Positions 7,790-14,799 of a DNA stretch of 64,000 bases are shown one piece after another. How positions within the stretch are numbered: position 1 is the stretch's first letter; every line of letters starts with the position of its first letter. The stretch spans positions 186,001 through 250,000 of the forward strand of contig NZ_CP127294.1 in assembly GCF_030285625.1 (NCBI RefSeq), in the 5' to 3' direction. Below the pieces are notes generated by a model that saw nothing but the letters and a program-made list of their open reading frames with translations, made no database searches and was not told where the DNA came from. A program made the translations under genes and the position numbers. The DNA is from Amycolatopsis sp. 2-15 (GTDB lineage: Bacteria > Actinomycetota > Actinomycetes > Mycobacteriales > Pseudonocardiaceae).

Positions 7790-8416
7790 TCAACCGAAAA
7801 CGAGCGAAACGAGCTCATCGACGAACGGCAGGACGGAGTCGGCGCCGCCCCGCGAGGGCGAGTTGTGGAACAGCGCGACGCGGCCGTGAGCGCCGACGAA
7901 CGCGATCACGCCGGCCCGCTCGGCGGGCACTCTGAGCGAGAAGCCCGCGGCGTCGCAGCGCGCGAAGCCGGTCGTGAGCAGTTCGATGAGATCGGGCAAC
8001 GGTCCCTGCGGATGCGCGTCGGGGGTCGCGCGGGTGGCGCCGTTGGCCATCATCAGCCGGTGGTGGCCGGGGTTGTCCATGGCGAAGCGGCAGTATGCGT
8101 GGATCAGCGCGCGCACGCGGCCGACGACGTCGGCCGGATCCTCGCCCGCCTCGGCCACTTCCATCGCGGCGCGCAGCCGCGCGAACTCGTAGTCGAGCAA
8201 GCCCGCGACGAGGGCGGAACGGTCCGTGAAGTGCTGGTAGATGCTCGCCGGCGCGATGCCGACCGCGCGGGCGACGCCGCGGATCGTCAGGCCGTCCTCA
8301 CCGCCGAGCTCGGACAGCAGCCGGCTGGCCGCGTCGAGGATCTCCCCGCGCAGCCGGTCGCCCTCGCCCCACCTGTTCCGGGTGCGCCCGGCGCTGACCT
8401 CGACTTCTTCCGGCAC
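7790..8416 (-). CDS. TetR family transcriptional regulator
   Basis: This 208-residue regulator has its HTH at about residues 22-68 (GEILDAASRLL...LTIRGVARAVGIAPASIYQHFTDRSALV) and a WHG/TetR_C-type C-terminal domain (ALIHAYCRFAMDNPGHHRLMM). It lies immediately upstream of the P450/ferredoxin operon on the same strand, separated by 154 bp that contain a palindrome, so it is the likely regulator of the P450. It is divergent from the YbaB-like gene that starts at about 8533, and the 116-bp gap must hold promoters for both. Confidence 0.9.
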   Translation of the reverse strand: MPEEVEVSAGRTRNRWGEGDRLRGEILDAASRLLSELGGEDGLTIRGVARAVGIAPASIYQHFTDRSALVAGLLDYEFARLRAAMEVAEAGEDPADVVGRVRALIHAYCRFAMDNPGHHRLMMANGATRATPDAHPQGPLPDLIELLTTGFARCDAAGFSLRVPAERAGVIAFVGAHGRVALFHNSPSRGGADSVLPFVDELVSLVFG

Positions 8417-8532
8417 GTGCCCATTCTTACCGTTTGACCTGCCCGGGCGTCGGATGGGCCGCCTCGTTTCGTCGTCGACCCGTCATCTGTGGTTCACCCC
8501 GGCAGGCCGGACATCTCGATATTTTTTTCCTG

Positions 8533-9195
8533 GTGGACGAGCAGGAGTGGCTGGACGACTTCCAGCGGCGTGTGGACGACATGCGCGCGAAAAGCGTTGC
8601 ATTGCAAGAAAAGCTCACCGAGGCCGAAGGCAAGGCGCGTTCGTCGGACGGACTGGTCACGGTCACCGTCAGCCCCAACGGCGCGCTGAAGAACCTGCAC
8701 ATCGACGACCGGGCGCTGCGTTCGTCCGGCGGAGCCCAGCTCACCGCCACCATCATGGAGACCTACGGCAAGGCCCAGCGACAGGTGTCGCGTGAGGTCG
8801 CCGACGCGCTCGAGCCGCTGGCCGGCAGCACCGAGATGATGGACGTGGTCCGGTCCTTCCTGCCCGCACCGGAGCCCGAGGAGGACGAGCCGCAGGAAGC
8901 GCCGCGCCAGCCCGGTGAGCCCGAGGCCGAGGACCGCACCCCGCCGCCGCCCGCCCCGCCGCGGATGCCACCGGCCGGGGGTGTGCCGCCCGCGCAGCGC
9001 GGAATGCCGCCGCAGGCGCCTCCTCCGCCCCTGCCGCCGCGGATGCCCCCGCCGCCGGTGCCTCCCGTTCCGCCGGCTCCGCAGTCGGGGCCGCCCGCGC
9101 CGCCGCAGCCACGGCCGGACCAGCAGCCGAGGCCGCAGTCGGGCCCGCACCGCCGCCGCATGGACGGCGACGACGACGAGATGCAGCCGTGGTGA
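8533..9195 (+). CDS. YbaB/EbfC-family protein with proline-rich tail (ESX-associated)
   Basis: About the first 125 residues match the YbaB/EbfC fold (EQEWLDDFQRRVDDMRAK..., VTVTVSPNGALKNLHID, TIMETYGKAQRQVSREV). The rest of the 220 residues is a Pro-rich low-complexity tail with many PPP and RMPP units, ending in an acidic DGDDDEM segment. YbaB proteins are usually short (~100 residues) nucleoid-associated proteins, but EspL of the mycobacterial ESX-1 locus has the same fold, and here the gene leads an EspC/WXG-type locus. A secretion role is therefore more likely than nucleoid packing (inference). The start is uncertain: GTG 8533 gives the conserved N-terminus but lacks a ribosome binding site; a leaderless transcript is possible. 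An in-frame ATG lies at 8434. Confidence 0.8.
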   Translation: MDEQEWLDDFQRRVDDMRAKSVALQEKLTEAEGKARSSDGLVTVTVSPNGALKNLHIDDRALRSSGGAQLTATIMETYGKAQRQVSREVADALEPLAGSTEMMDVVRSFLPAPEPEEDEPQEAPRQPGEPEAEDRTPPPPAPPRMPPAGGVPPAQRGMPPQAPPPPLPPRMPPPPVPPVPPAPQSGPPAPPQPRPDQQPRPQSGPHRRRMDGDDDEMQPW

Positions 9196-9211
9196 CGAGG
9201 GAGATGCGCTG

Positions 9212-9529
9212 ATGGACGGGTACACCGTCGAACCCGACGTGCTGACGACGTACGCGAGTGGTCTGGATGACCGCGGCGGCAAGGTGACGACCGCGGCCAA
9301 CCGCATCCAAGAGGTCAACGGCGGCGACATCAACGCGTTCGGCGTGGTCGTCGGCCAGGTGCTGGGGATCCCGACGCGCATCGCGCTCGGTGTGCTGCAC
9401 GACCAGGTCAACGGCGCCGCGAAGGCGATCACCGACCAGGCCAACAACACGCGCACGGCCGCGGACCAGTACCGCACCACGGAAACCAACCACGCGCAGG
9501 CCATCACGACAGCGGGGACCCCGACGTGA
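9212..9529 (+). CDS. EspC-like type VII secretion protein
   Basis: This 105-residue helical protein has no signal peptide. It fits the EspC-like ESX family: two long helices separated by a turn, with conserved D, G and Y positions (MDGYTVEPDVLTTYASGLDDRGGKV at the start and ADQYRTTETNHAQAI at the end). EspC-type proteins are co-secreted partners of larger ESX substrates. GAGGGAG precedes the ATG. The stop overlaps the GTG of the next gene (GTGA), so this protein and the 805-residue protein are translationally coupled and probably form a heterodimer. Confidence 0.75.
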   Translation: MDGYTVEPDVLTTYASGLDDRGGKVTTAANRIQEVNGGDINAFGVVVGQVLGIPTRIALGVLHDQVNGAAKAITDQANNTRTAADQYRTTETNHAQAITTAGTPT

Positions 9530-11943
9530 CCACGACGTTCGACCCGAACGCCAAGCCCGACTTCGGCGCCGGAGTGGTGATCACCGACTCCAACAAGTTC
9601 TCCGGTGCGGGAGTCCTCGACTCGTACTCGTTCCTCATCAAGAGCTGCGAAGACATGAAGACCGCCGACGACTCCGACAAGGCGGCCCTGGGCGTCTCGA
9701 TCGGGCTCGGTGTGGTGGCTTCGGCCGTGGACACGGTGAAGTTCGCGCTCAACCCGCTGGGCAGCCTGATCTCCGCGGGGCTCGGCTGGCTGATCGAGCA
9801 CGTGAGCTTCCTGCGCGAGCCGCTCGACATGCTGATGGGCGACCCGGACCAGATCCAGCTGCTGAGCCAGGAAGTGCACACGATCGCCGAGACCATCCGG
9901 CAGATCGGCGAGGACCAGAAGTCCTCTTTGGACGGTGCCATCAAGGAATGGCAGGGCAGCGCCGCCGACACGTTCCGGCAGCGCATGCAGGAGCTCGCCG
10001 CCGACCTGGACAGCAAGGCCCACGGCACCGACATCGTGGCGTACCTGATCCAGACGAACATGGCCATCATCGCCGCCGTGCGGGGTCTGTTCCGCGACCT
10101 CATCACCACGGTGCTGGGCGACATGATCTCCACGATGCTCATCGCTCTGGCGGCCGCCATCCCGACGTTCGGCGCGTCGATCGTCGCGGGCGTCGGCTGG
10201 TGCGTCGCGCAGGCGACGCTCACCGCCACCTCGCTCGGCGCGAAGCTCGCCGCGGTCGTCGCGCAAGCCACCCGCTCGGCCGCGCGCATCGGCAACGTCG
10301 TCAAGAGCCTCAAGACCCGCCCCGGCGCGAGCGGCGCCGCCGGCGGCGGCGCCCATGCCGGTGACGACATCCCCCTGGGCCCGGTCCCCAACCGCGGCGG
10401 CGCGGGTGGCGGCGCTGGGTCTTCGGGCGCGCACAGTGGTGACGATGCGGCTACTCCGCCGCCGGTGCCGCCGAAGGATGAGGTGCCGCCGCCTGCGGGT
10501 GGTTCTGGCTCGGGCTCGGGTAGTGGCTCGGGCTCGGGCAGCGGCTCTGGCAGCGGCACCCACGCCGGCGACGATGCCGCGACGCCTCCGCCGCCCACCC
10601 ACGCCAGCGACGACGCCGCCACACCTCCACCCCCGACCCACAGCGGCGACGACGCCGCCACCCCGCCCCCGGCTTCACACGCCGGCGACGACGTGCCACC
10701 GCCGGTCCCGCCCAAGGACGACGTGCCCCCGCCCACCAGCGGCGGCGGTTCAGGCAGCGGTTCAGGCAGCGGCTCAGGCTCGGGCAGCGGTTCCGGCAAC
10801 GCCGCCCACTCCGGCGACGACGCCGCCACGCCTCCGCCGCCCACCCACGCCGGCGACGACGCCGCAACTCCGCCGCCGGTCCCACCCAAGGACGACGTCC
10901 CGCCCCCGGCAACCCACTCCGGCGACGACGCCGCCACACCGCCCCCGGCCTCACACGCCGGCGACGACGTCCCACCGCCCGTCCCGCCGAAGGACGACGT
11001 GCCCCCGCCGGCAACCCATTCCGGGGACGACGCCGCCACGCCTCCGCCCGCAACGCACAGCGGCGACGACGCAGCGACCCCGCCGCCGAGCAGCCACTCG
11101 GGCGACGACGTGCCGCCCCCCGTGCCCCCGAAGGACGACGTCCCGCCGCCGGCAACGCACTCCGGCGACGACGCCGCGACCCCTCCGCCCGGCAGCCACT
11201 CCGGCGACGACGCGGCCACGCCTCCGCCCGGCAGCCACTCCGGCGACGACGCGGCCACGCCTCCGCCCGGCAGCCACTCGGGTGACGACGTGCCGCCGCC
11301 CGTCCCGCCCAAGGACGACGTCCCGCCCCCGGGCAGCCATTCCGGCGACGACGCCGCCTCGACCGCGGGCAACCAGGCCAGCCACCACGGAGACGACGCA
11401 GCATCGGACAGCAGCCACGGCGGCACTCAGGGCAGTCATCACGGGGATGACGCCGCCTCCGACAGCAGCCACGGCGGCACCCAGGGCAGCCACCACGGGG
11501 ACGACGGCACGCCTCCGGGCAGCAGCCACCATGGCGACGACGGCACCCCGCCCGGCAGCCACCACGGGGACGACGCCGCCTCCCAAGGCAGTCACCACGG
11601 CGACGACGCGACGCCGCCGCCGGCGAACCAGCCGCCCAAGACGCCGTGGACGAAGGCGCACGAGGATTGGCTGAAGCAGCACCAGCCGGACGCCTACGCC
11701 AAGTACAAGTACCTCGAGAACCAGCTGAAGGCGAACCACCCCCAGGCCTTCTCGATCCTGAAGCAGTGGGTCGCCGACTCCGACAGCGCCAAGGAAATGT
11801 GGGCGTGGCCGGTCAAGGGCGGCCAGGAGATCATGAAGCAGATGCTCGACATCCAGAAAACAGCCGAAACCGGCTGGGCCAACGCGAACGCCGACGCCAA
11901 CCCCGGCGGTGGCGACCAGCCCCCAGCAGACGGCGGCCACTAA
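9526..11943 (+). CDS. Large WXG100/PPE-like ESX substrate with HxGDD repeat domain
   Basis: This 805-residue protein has three parts. Residues 1-270 are helical with a WQG turn at about residue 142 (IKEWQGSAADTFRQRM), the WXG100 signature, followed by a hydrophobic stretch (about 195-250). Residues ~277-700 are low complexity: 24 copies of an HxGDD or HHGDD core joined by PPP-rich and two Ser/Gly-rich linkers. Residues ~705-805 are a charged helical domain (AHEDWLKQHQPDAYAKYKYLEN...). There is no signal peptide, consistent with type VII export as a pair with the EspC-like protein. The His/Asp-rich repeats suggest divalent-metal binding at the cell surface (inference). It is coupled to the previous gene and followed by a strong hairpin. 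Confidence 0.75.
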   Translation: MTTTFDPNAKPDFGAGVVITDSNKFSGAGVLDSYSFLIKSCEDMKTADDSDKAALGVSIGLGVVASAVDTVKFALNPLGSLISAGLGWLIEHVSFLREPLDMLMGDPDQIQLLSQEVHTIAETIRQIGEDQKSSLDGAIKEWQGSAADTFRQRMQELAADLDSKAHGTDIVAYLIQTNMAIIAAVRGLFRDLITTVLGDMISTMLIALAAAIPTFGASIVAGVGWCVAQATLTATSLGAKLAAVVAQATRSAARIGNVVKSLKTRPGASGAAGGGAHAGDDIPLGPVPNRGGAGGGAGSSGAHSGDDAATPPPVPPKDEVPPPAGGSGSGSGSGSGSGSGSGSGTHAGDDAATPPPPTHASDDAATPPPPTHSGDDAATPPPASHAGDDVPPPVPPKDDVPPPTSGGGSGSGSGSGSGSGSGSGNAAHSGDDAATPPPPTHAGDDAATPPPVPPKDDVPPPATHSGDDAATPPPASHAGDDVPPPVPPKDDVPPPATHSGDDAATPPPATHSGDDAATPPPSSHSGDDVPPPVPPKDDVPPPATHSGDDAATPPPGSHSGDDAATPPPGSHSGDDAATPPPGSHSGDDVPPPVPPKDDVPPPGSHSGDDAASTAGNQASHHGDDAASDSSHGGTQGSHHGDDAASDSSHGGTQGSHHGDDGTPPGSSHHGDDGTPPGSHHGDDAASQGSHHGDDATPPPANQPPKTPWTKAHEDWLKQHQPDAYAKYKYLENQLKANHPQAFSILKQWVADSDSAKEMWAWPVKGGQEIMKQMLDIQKTAETGWANANADANPGGGDQPPADGGH
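10354..11622 (+). repeat. Coding tandem repeats (HxGDD units)
   Basis: Twenty-four units built on His-x-Gly-Asp-Asp occur in frame. Two main forms are seen: a 12-residue HSGDDAATPPPx form and a 21-residue HSGDDVPPPVPPKDDVPPP form; the last six units are HHGDD with Ser/Gly linkers. Two Ser-Gly runs interrupt the array near 10500-10560 and 10738-10800. One unit has ASDD in place of AGDD. Confidence 0.85.
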
Positions 11944-11955
11944 GCCCGCCACGAA

Positions 11956-12004
11956 AAACACCGCGCCCCTGGCAGCCCACAAGGCCGCCAGGGGCGCGGT
12001 GTTT
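11956..12004. terminator. Bidirectional hairpin terminator
   Basis: A perfect 18-bp stem (11956-11973 with 11987-12004, 13-nt loop) sits between the stop of the ESX substrate (plus) and the stop of the SDR gene (minus). It ends in TTT on the plus strand, and the opposing AAAAA gives a U-run for minus-strand transcripts, so it can serve both genes. Confidence 0.8.
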
Positions 12005-12038
12005 CGCGAAGCCAGGAACCGGAGAGGCGAACCCGAAG

Positions 12039-12743
12039 TCAGGAAACCAGCTGCGGGTACTGCCCCGCGATGTCTCCCGACAGGCTCGCCCGCACGGCGC
12101 GGCTCACGTCGTCCGCAACGATCTCGAAGTCACCCTTTTCCAGACCGTCCAGGGCCAGCGCGGCGATCGACGCCGGGTCCGACTTGGGGGCTGCGATGTC
12201 CGCCGCCATGTCCGTGTCCATGTAGCCGACGTGCAGGGCCGTGACGAGCGTGCCCTGGTCGTGCAGGGCGAGGCGCAGGCCGTTGGTCAGCTGGAGGCCC
12301 GCCGCTTTGCCGGCGGAGTACGCGTTCACGTTGGGCGCGGTGAACCACGACAGCACCGAGAGGATGTTCAGGATCGCGCCGCCGCCGTTGCGGGCCAGCA
12401 CGGGAGCGAAGGCGCGTGCCGTCTCCAGCGGGCCGAAGTAGTGCGTCTCCATCTCGAGCCGGACGTCGTCGAGCGAACCGTCGAGGAACGACGCGCCCGT
12501 GGAGACGCCGGCGTTGTTGATCAACAGCGTCACGTCGCCCGCCGCCGAGGCGGCGGCCTGGATCGAGGCCGGGTCGGTGACGTCGACCGCGAGTGGCACG
12601 ACACCCGGCAGGTCGACCGTTTCCGGGCGGCGCACCGCGGCGTAGACCTTTGCCGCCCCGCGCTCCAGCAGGGCAGCGGCCAGCTCCCGGCCCAGCCCGC
12701 GGTTCGCCCCCGTCACCAGCGCGACAGAACCCTTGATCTCCAT
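12039..12743 (-). CDS. SDR family NAD(P)-dependent oxidoreductase
   Basis: This 234-residue classical short-chain dehydrogenase has the cofactor motif TGANRGLG at residues 11-18, NNAG at 76-79, and the catalytic Ser129, Tyr142 and Lys146 (YSAGK). The substrate is unknown; the local context suggests an inducible detoxification or carbonyl-reduction role. The ATG at 12743 is chosen because GGGAG lies about 8 nt upstream; a GTG six codons earlier lacks this. It is divergent from an HxlR regulator across a 100-bp gap with two like palindromes. Confidence 0.9.
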   Translation of the reverse strand: MEIKGSVALVTGANRGLGRELAAALLERGAAKVYAAVRRPETVDLPGVVPLAVDVTDPASIQAAASAAGDVTLLINNAGVSTGASFLDGSLDDVRLEMETHYFGPLETARAFAPVLARNGGGAILNILSVLSWFTAPNVNAYSAGKAAGLQLTNGLRLALHDQGTLVTALHVGYMDTDMAADIAAPKSDPASIAALALDGLEKGDFEIVADDVSRAVRASLSGDIAGQYPQLVS

Positions 12744-12767
12744 CAAACCCACTCCCAACACACCTGA

Positions 12768-12825
12768 CTTGTTATTTGCAAGCTAGCCGTCGCCGACACT
12801 ACGGGTTAAACTTGCTCTAAGCAAG
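12768..12825. promoter_or_regulatory. Twin CTTG-N7-CAAG operators in a divergent promoter
   Basis: CTTG-N7-CAAG occurs at 12768-12782 and again at 12811-12825, centres 43 bp apart, between the SDR and HxlR genes. The second copy is extended (CTTGCT-CTA-AGCAAG). They are good candidates for HxlR dimer binding that controls both directions. Confidence 0.6.
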
Positions 12826-12843
12826 CCAGCATGGGAGGAAACC

Positions 12844-13332
12844 ATGGGCCGACGGTCAAGCTGGGAAGGCACGCCCTGCCCCATCGCCCGCGGCGCGGAC
12901 GTGCTCGGCGAGCCGTGGACGCTGGTGATCCTGCGCGACGCCCATGCGGGCACCACGCGCTTCGACGGCTTCCGCAATCGCCTCGGCATCGCGGACAACG
13001 TGCTGTCGTCGCGGCTCGCGCGGATGGTCGAGACCGGCCTGATGACGCGCGTCCCCTACCGTGACGGTGGCCGCACCCGCGACGAGTACCGCCTCACCCA
13101 GGCCGGCGCCGACACGCTGCCGGTGATCCACGCGCTGGGTGCCTGGGGCGACACCTACACGCGCTCGCCCGCCCCGGGCGAGCCGATGCTGCTGGTCCAC
13201 ACCCCGTGCGGCGAGCTCACGCGTCCCGGCGAGAAGTGCGACCACTGCGGCGGCGACGTGAACCGGGCGGAACTGCGCCGATTCGAGAAGGACACGCACG
13301 AGCAGGTGCCGCTGGCCGAACCCGTCGCCTGA
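12844..13332 (+). CDS. HxlR family winged-helix regulator
   Basis: This 162-residue protein has an HxlR-type winged helix at about residues 10-100: CPIARGADVLGEPWTLVILRDAHAGTTRFDGFRNRLGIADNVLSSRL, with the early Cys12 that in this family can sense oxidants or electrophiles. The C-terminal part carries TPCGE and CDHCGG, a possible zinc ribbon. GGGAGGAAACC precedes the ATG. It is divergent from the SDR gene and probably represses it and itself through the two palindromes between them. Confidence 0.88.
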   Translation: MGRRSSWEGTPCPIARGADVLGEPWTLVILRDAHAGTTRFDGFRNRLGIADNVLSSRLARMVETGLMTRVPYRDGGRTRDEYRLTQAGADTLPVIHALGAWGDTYTRSPAPGEPMLLVHTPCGELTRPGEKCDHCGGDVNRAELRRFEKDTHEQVPLAEPVA

Positions 13333-13474
13333 GTCAACCCGTGGATGGTGTTGGTAAATCACCACTTTCCGGACAGTACGAAGGTCGGGTCACAAACGGG
13401 GCTTGATTGCCTAGATTCGGTGCAGCGCGCGCAAATCAGGCAAAACTCCCCTCATCCACCCGAGGAGCTTTCCG

Positions 13475-14053
13475 ATGTCGAGGAAGTTCTTGCTGTCCGG
13501 CGCCATCGCCCTGGCCGTCGCCGCCGCCCCGCTCGTCGCGGGCACGGCCACCGCCGCCACAGCCGCCGCCGGCCAGGCCGCGGCCGTCACCACGGTGTAC
13601 TACAGCACCTCCGGCGCGCCGACCTTCCGCGCGGCAATCAACGCCGGTGCGGCCAACTGGAACCGCTCGGTCACCAACGTCAATCTGGTCGAACACTCTT
13701 CGGGCGCCTCGCTGCGCTACGTCGAGGGCAACGACCCGCGCGGCTCCTACGCCCAGAGCGACGGCCACGGCACCGGCACCGTCTTCATCGACTACGCCCA
13801 GGCCGAGAAGTACGACAACACCCGCATCGCCGCCCACGAAACCGGCCACGTGCTCGGCCTGCCCGACCACTACTCCGGCCCCTGCTCCGAACTGATGTCC
13901 GGTGGCGGCCCCGGCCCGTCGTGCACCAACGCCAACCCCAACGCGCAGGAACGCTCCCGCGTGAACTCACTGTGGGCCAACGGTTTCCGCACACTGGGCG
14001 CCGGCGGACCGCAGCAGCGCATCTACGAGACGCTGCCCGTCCTCACGCACTGA
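13475..14053 (+). CDS. Snapalysin-like secreted metalloprotease (M7)
   Basis: The 192-residue protein has a signal peptide ([23 protein letters not shown]) with cleavage likely near residue 28. The zinc motif [11 protein letters not shown] gives His121, Glu122, His125 and Asp131, the HExxHxxGxxD arrangement of snapalysin, with the Met-turn MSG at 141 and a likely disulfide Cys137-Cys150. Snapalysins are small extracellular actinomycete neutral proteases, often controlled by a divergent LysR gene; none is present here. GAGGAGC precedes the ATG. Confidence 0.9.
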   Translation: MSRKFLLSGAIALAVAAAPLVAGTATAATAAAGQAAAVTTVYYSTSGAPTFRAAINAGAANWNRSVTNVNLVEHSSGASLRYVEGNDPRGSYAQSDGHGTGTVFIDYAQAEKYDNTRIAAHETGHVLGLPDHYSGPCSELMSGGGPGPSCTNANPNAQERSRVNSLWANGFRTLGAGGPQQRIYETLPVLTH

Positions 14054-14069
14054 CCCCACGCCCGAAGCG

Positions 14070-14118
14070 CCCCAATGTGGCGTTCGGTGCGTTGAACGCA
14101 CCGAACGCCACATTGGGG
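14070..14118. terminator. Perfect 24-bp-stem hairpin between convergent genes
   Basis: Arms 14070-14093 and 14095-14118 are perfect inverted copies with one central base. The arm begins CCCCAATGTGGCG. It lies just past the snapalysin stop and 3 bp before the GntR stop (minus strand), so it can terminate both. The length is far beyond need and looks like a dispersed palindromic element (inference). Confidence 0.75.
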
Positions 14119-14121
14119 TGC

Positions 14122-14799
14122 TCACATGCGGGACAACAGCCGGTCGCGCGCCACTTCAAGGTGCGCGGCCATCGCCTTGCGCGCCGCCACCGCGCTGCCC
14201 GACACGAGGGCCTCGACGATGTCGCGGTGCTCCGAGATCGTCTGCTCGCCGAACGGCTGGTTGTAGTTGAGCCGGAAGAAATGCAGGTGGCAGTGGGTGC
14301 GCGCGAACGCCTGCTCCACCGCGGCGTTGCCCGCGATGCGCAGCACGAGCTCGTGCAGCCGCGCGTCATGCGCAGTCAGCGCCTTGTAGTCGCTGTACGC
14401 GTCATGCGCGGGCGCGGCGGGACACGTCGCCAGCTCCGCGCGCAACGCCGCCGAATGCTCGTCCGACATCGCCTTCGCGGCGAGCCCGGCACTCGGCGGC
14501 TCCAGCAGCATCCGCAGCGAGTACACGTCGTCGACCTCGCGGCGGCTCAGCAGCTCGGTCACGCGGTAGCCGCGCAACGGCAGGCGGCTCACCATTTTCT
14601 CGGATTCCAGGCGCGCCAACGCTTCCCGCACCGGCGTGCCCGAGACACCCAGCTCCCGCGCGATCTCGTCGATGTTCACGCGGGCGCCGGGCGCGATGCC
14701 GTCGTTCATGATGAGGGCGCGGAGCTGCTCGTAGACGCCGTCGGCGAGCACCTGCCGGGCCGGCAGCGCGACGAGCCCGCGCTCCGCGCCCAGCTTCAT
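14122..14799 (-). CDS. GntR family regulator, FCD (FadR) type
   Basis: This 225-residue regulator has a winged helix at about residues 15-80 (DGVYEQLRALIMNDGIAPGARVNIDEIARELGVSGTPVREAL) and an all-helical FCD ligand domain with metal-binding positions (HDARLHELVLRIAGN, SEHRDIVEAL). FCD regulators usually sense small organic acids or sugar acids. It is the last gene of the glycan cluster; its ATG overlaps the GH36 stop (ATGA), so it is translated with GH36. It is the likely controller of the cluster. A perfect 23-bp palindrome covers the bases just upstream of its start. Confidence 0.9.
   Translation of the reverse strand: MKLGAERGLVALPARQVLADGVYEQLRALIMNDGIAPGARVNIDEIARELGVSGTPVREALARLESEKMVSRLPLRGYRVTELLSRREVDDVYSLRMLLEPPSAGLAAKAMSDEHSAALRAELATCPAAPAHDAYSDYKALTAHDARLHELVLRIAGNAAVEQAFARTHCHLHFFRLNYNQPFGEQTISEHRDIVEALVSGSAVAARKAMAAHLEVARDRLLSRM

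Noticed and set aside
10354..11622. CRISPR-like or non-coding tandem repeat
   Set aside because: The repeats are in frame, vary mainly at codon third positions and encode HxGDD units; there are no spacers or cas genes.
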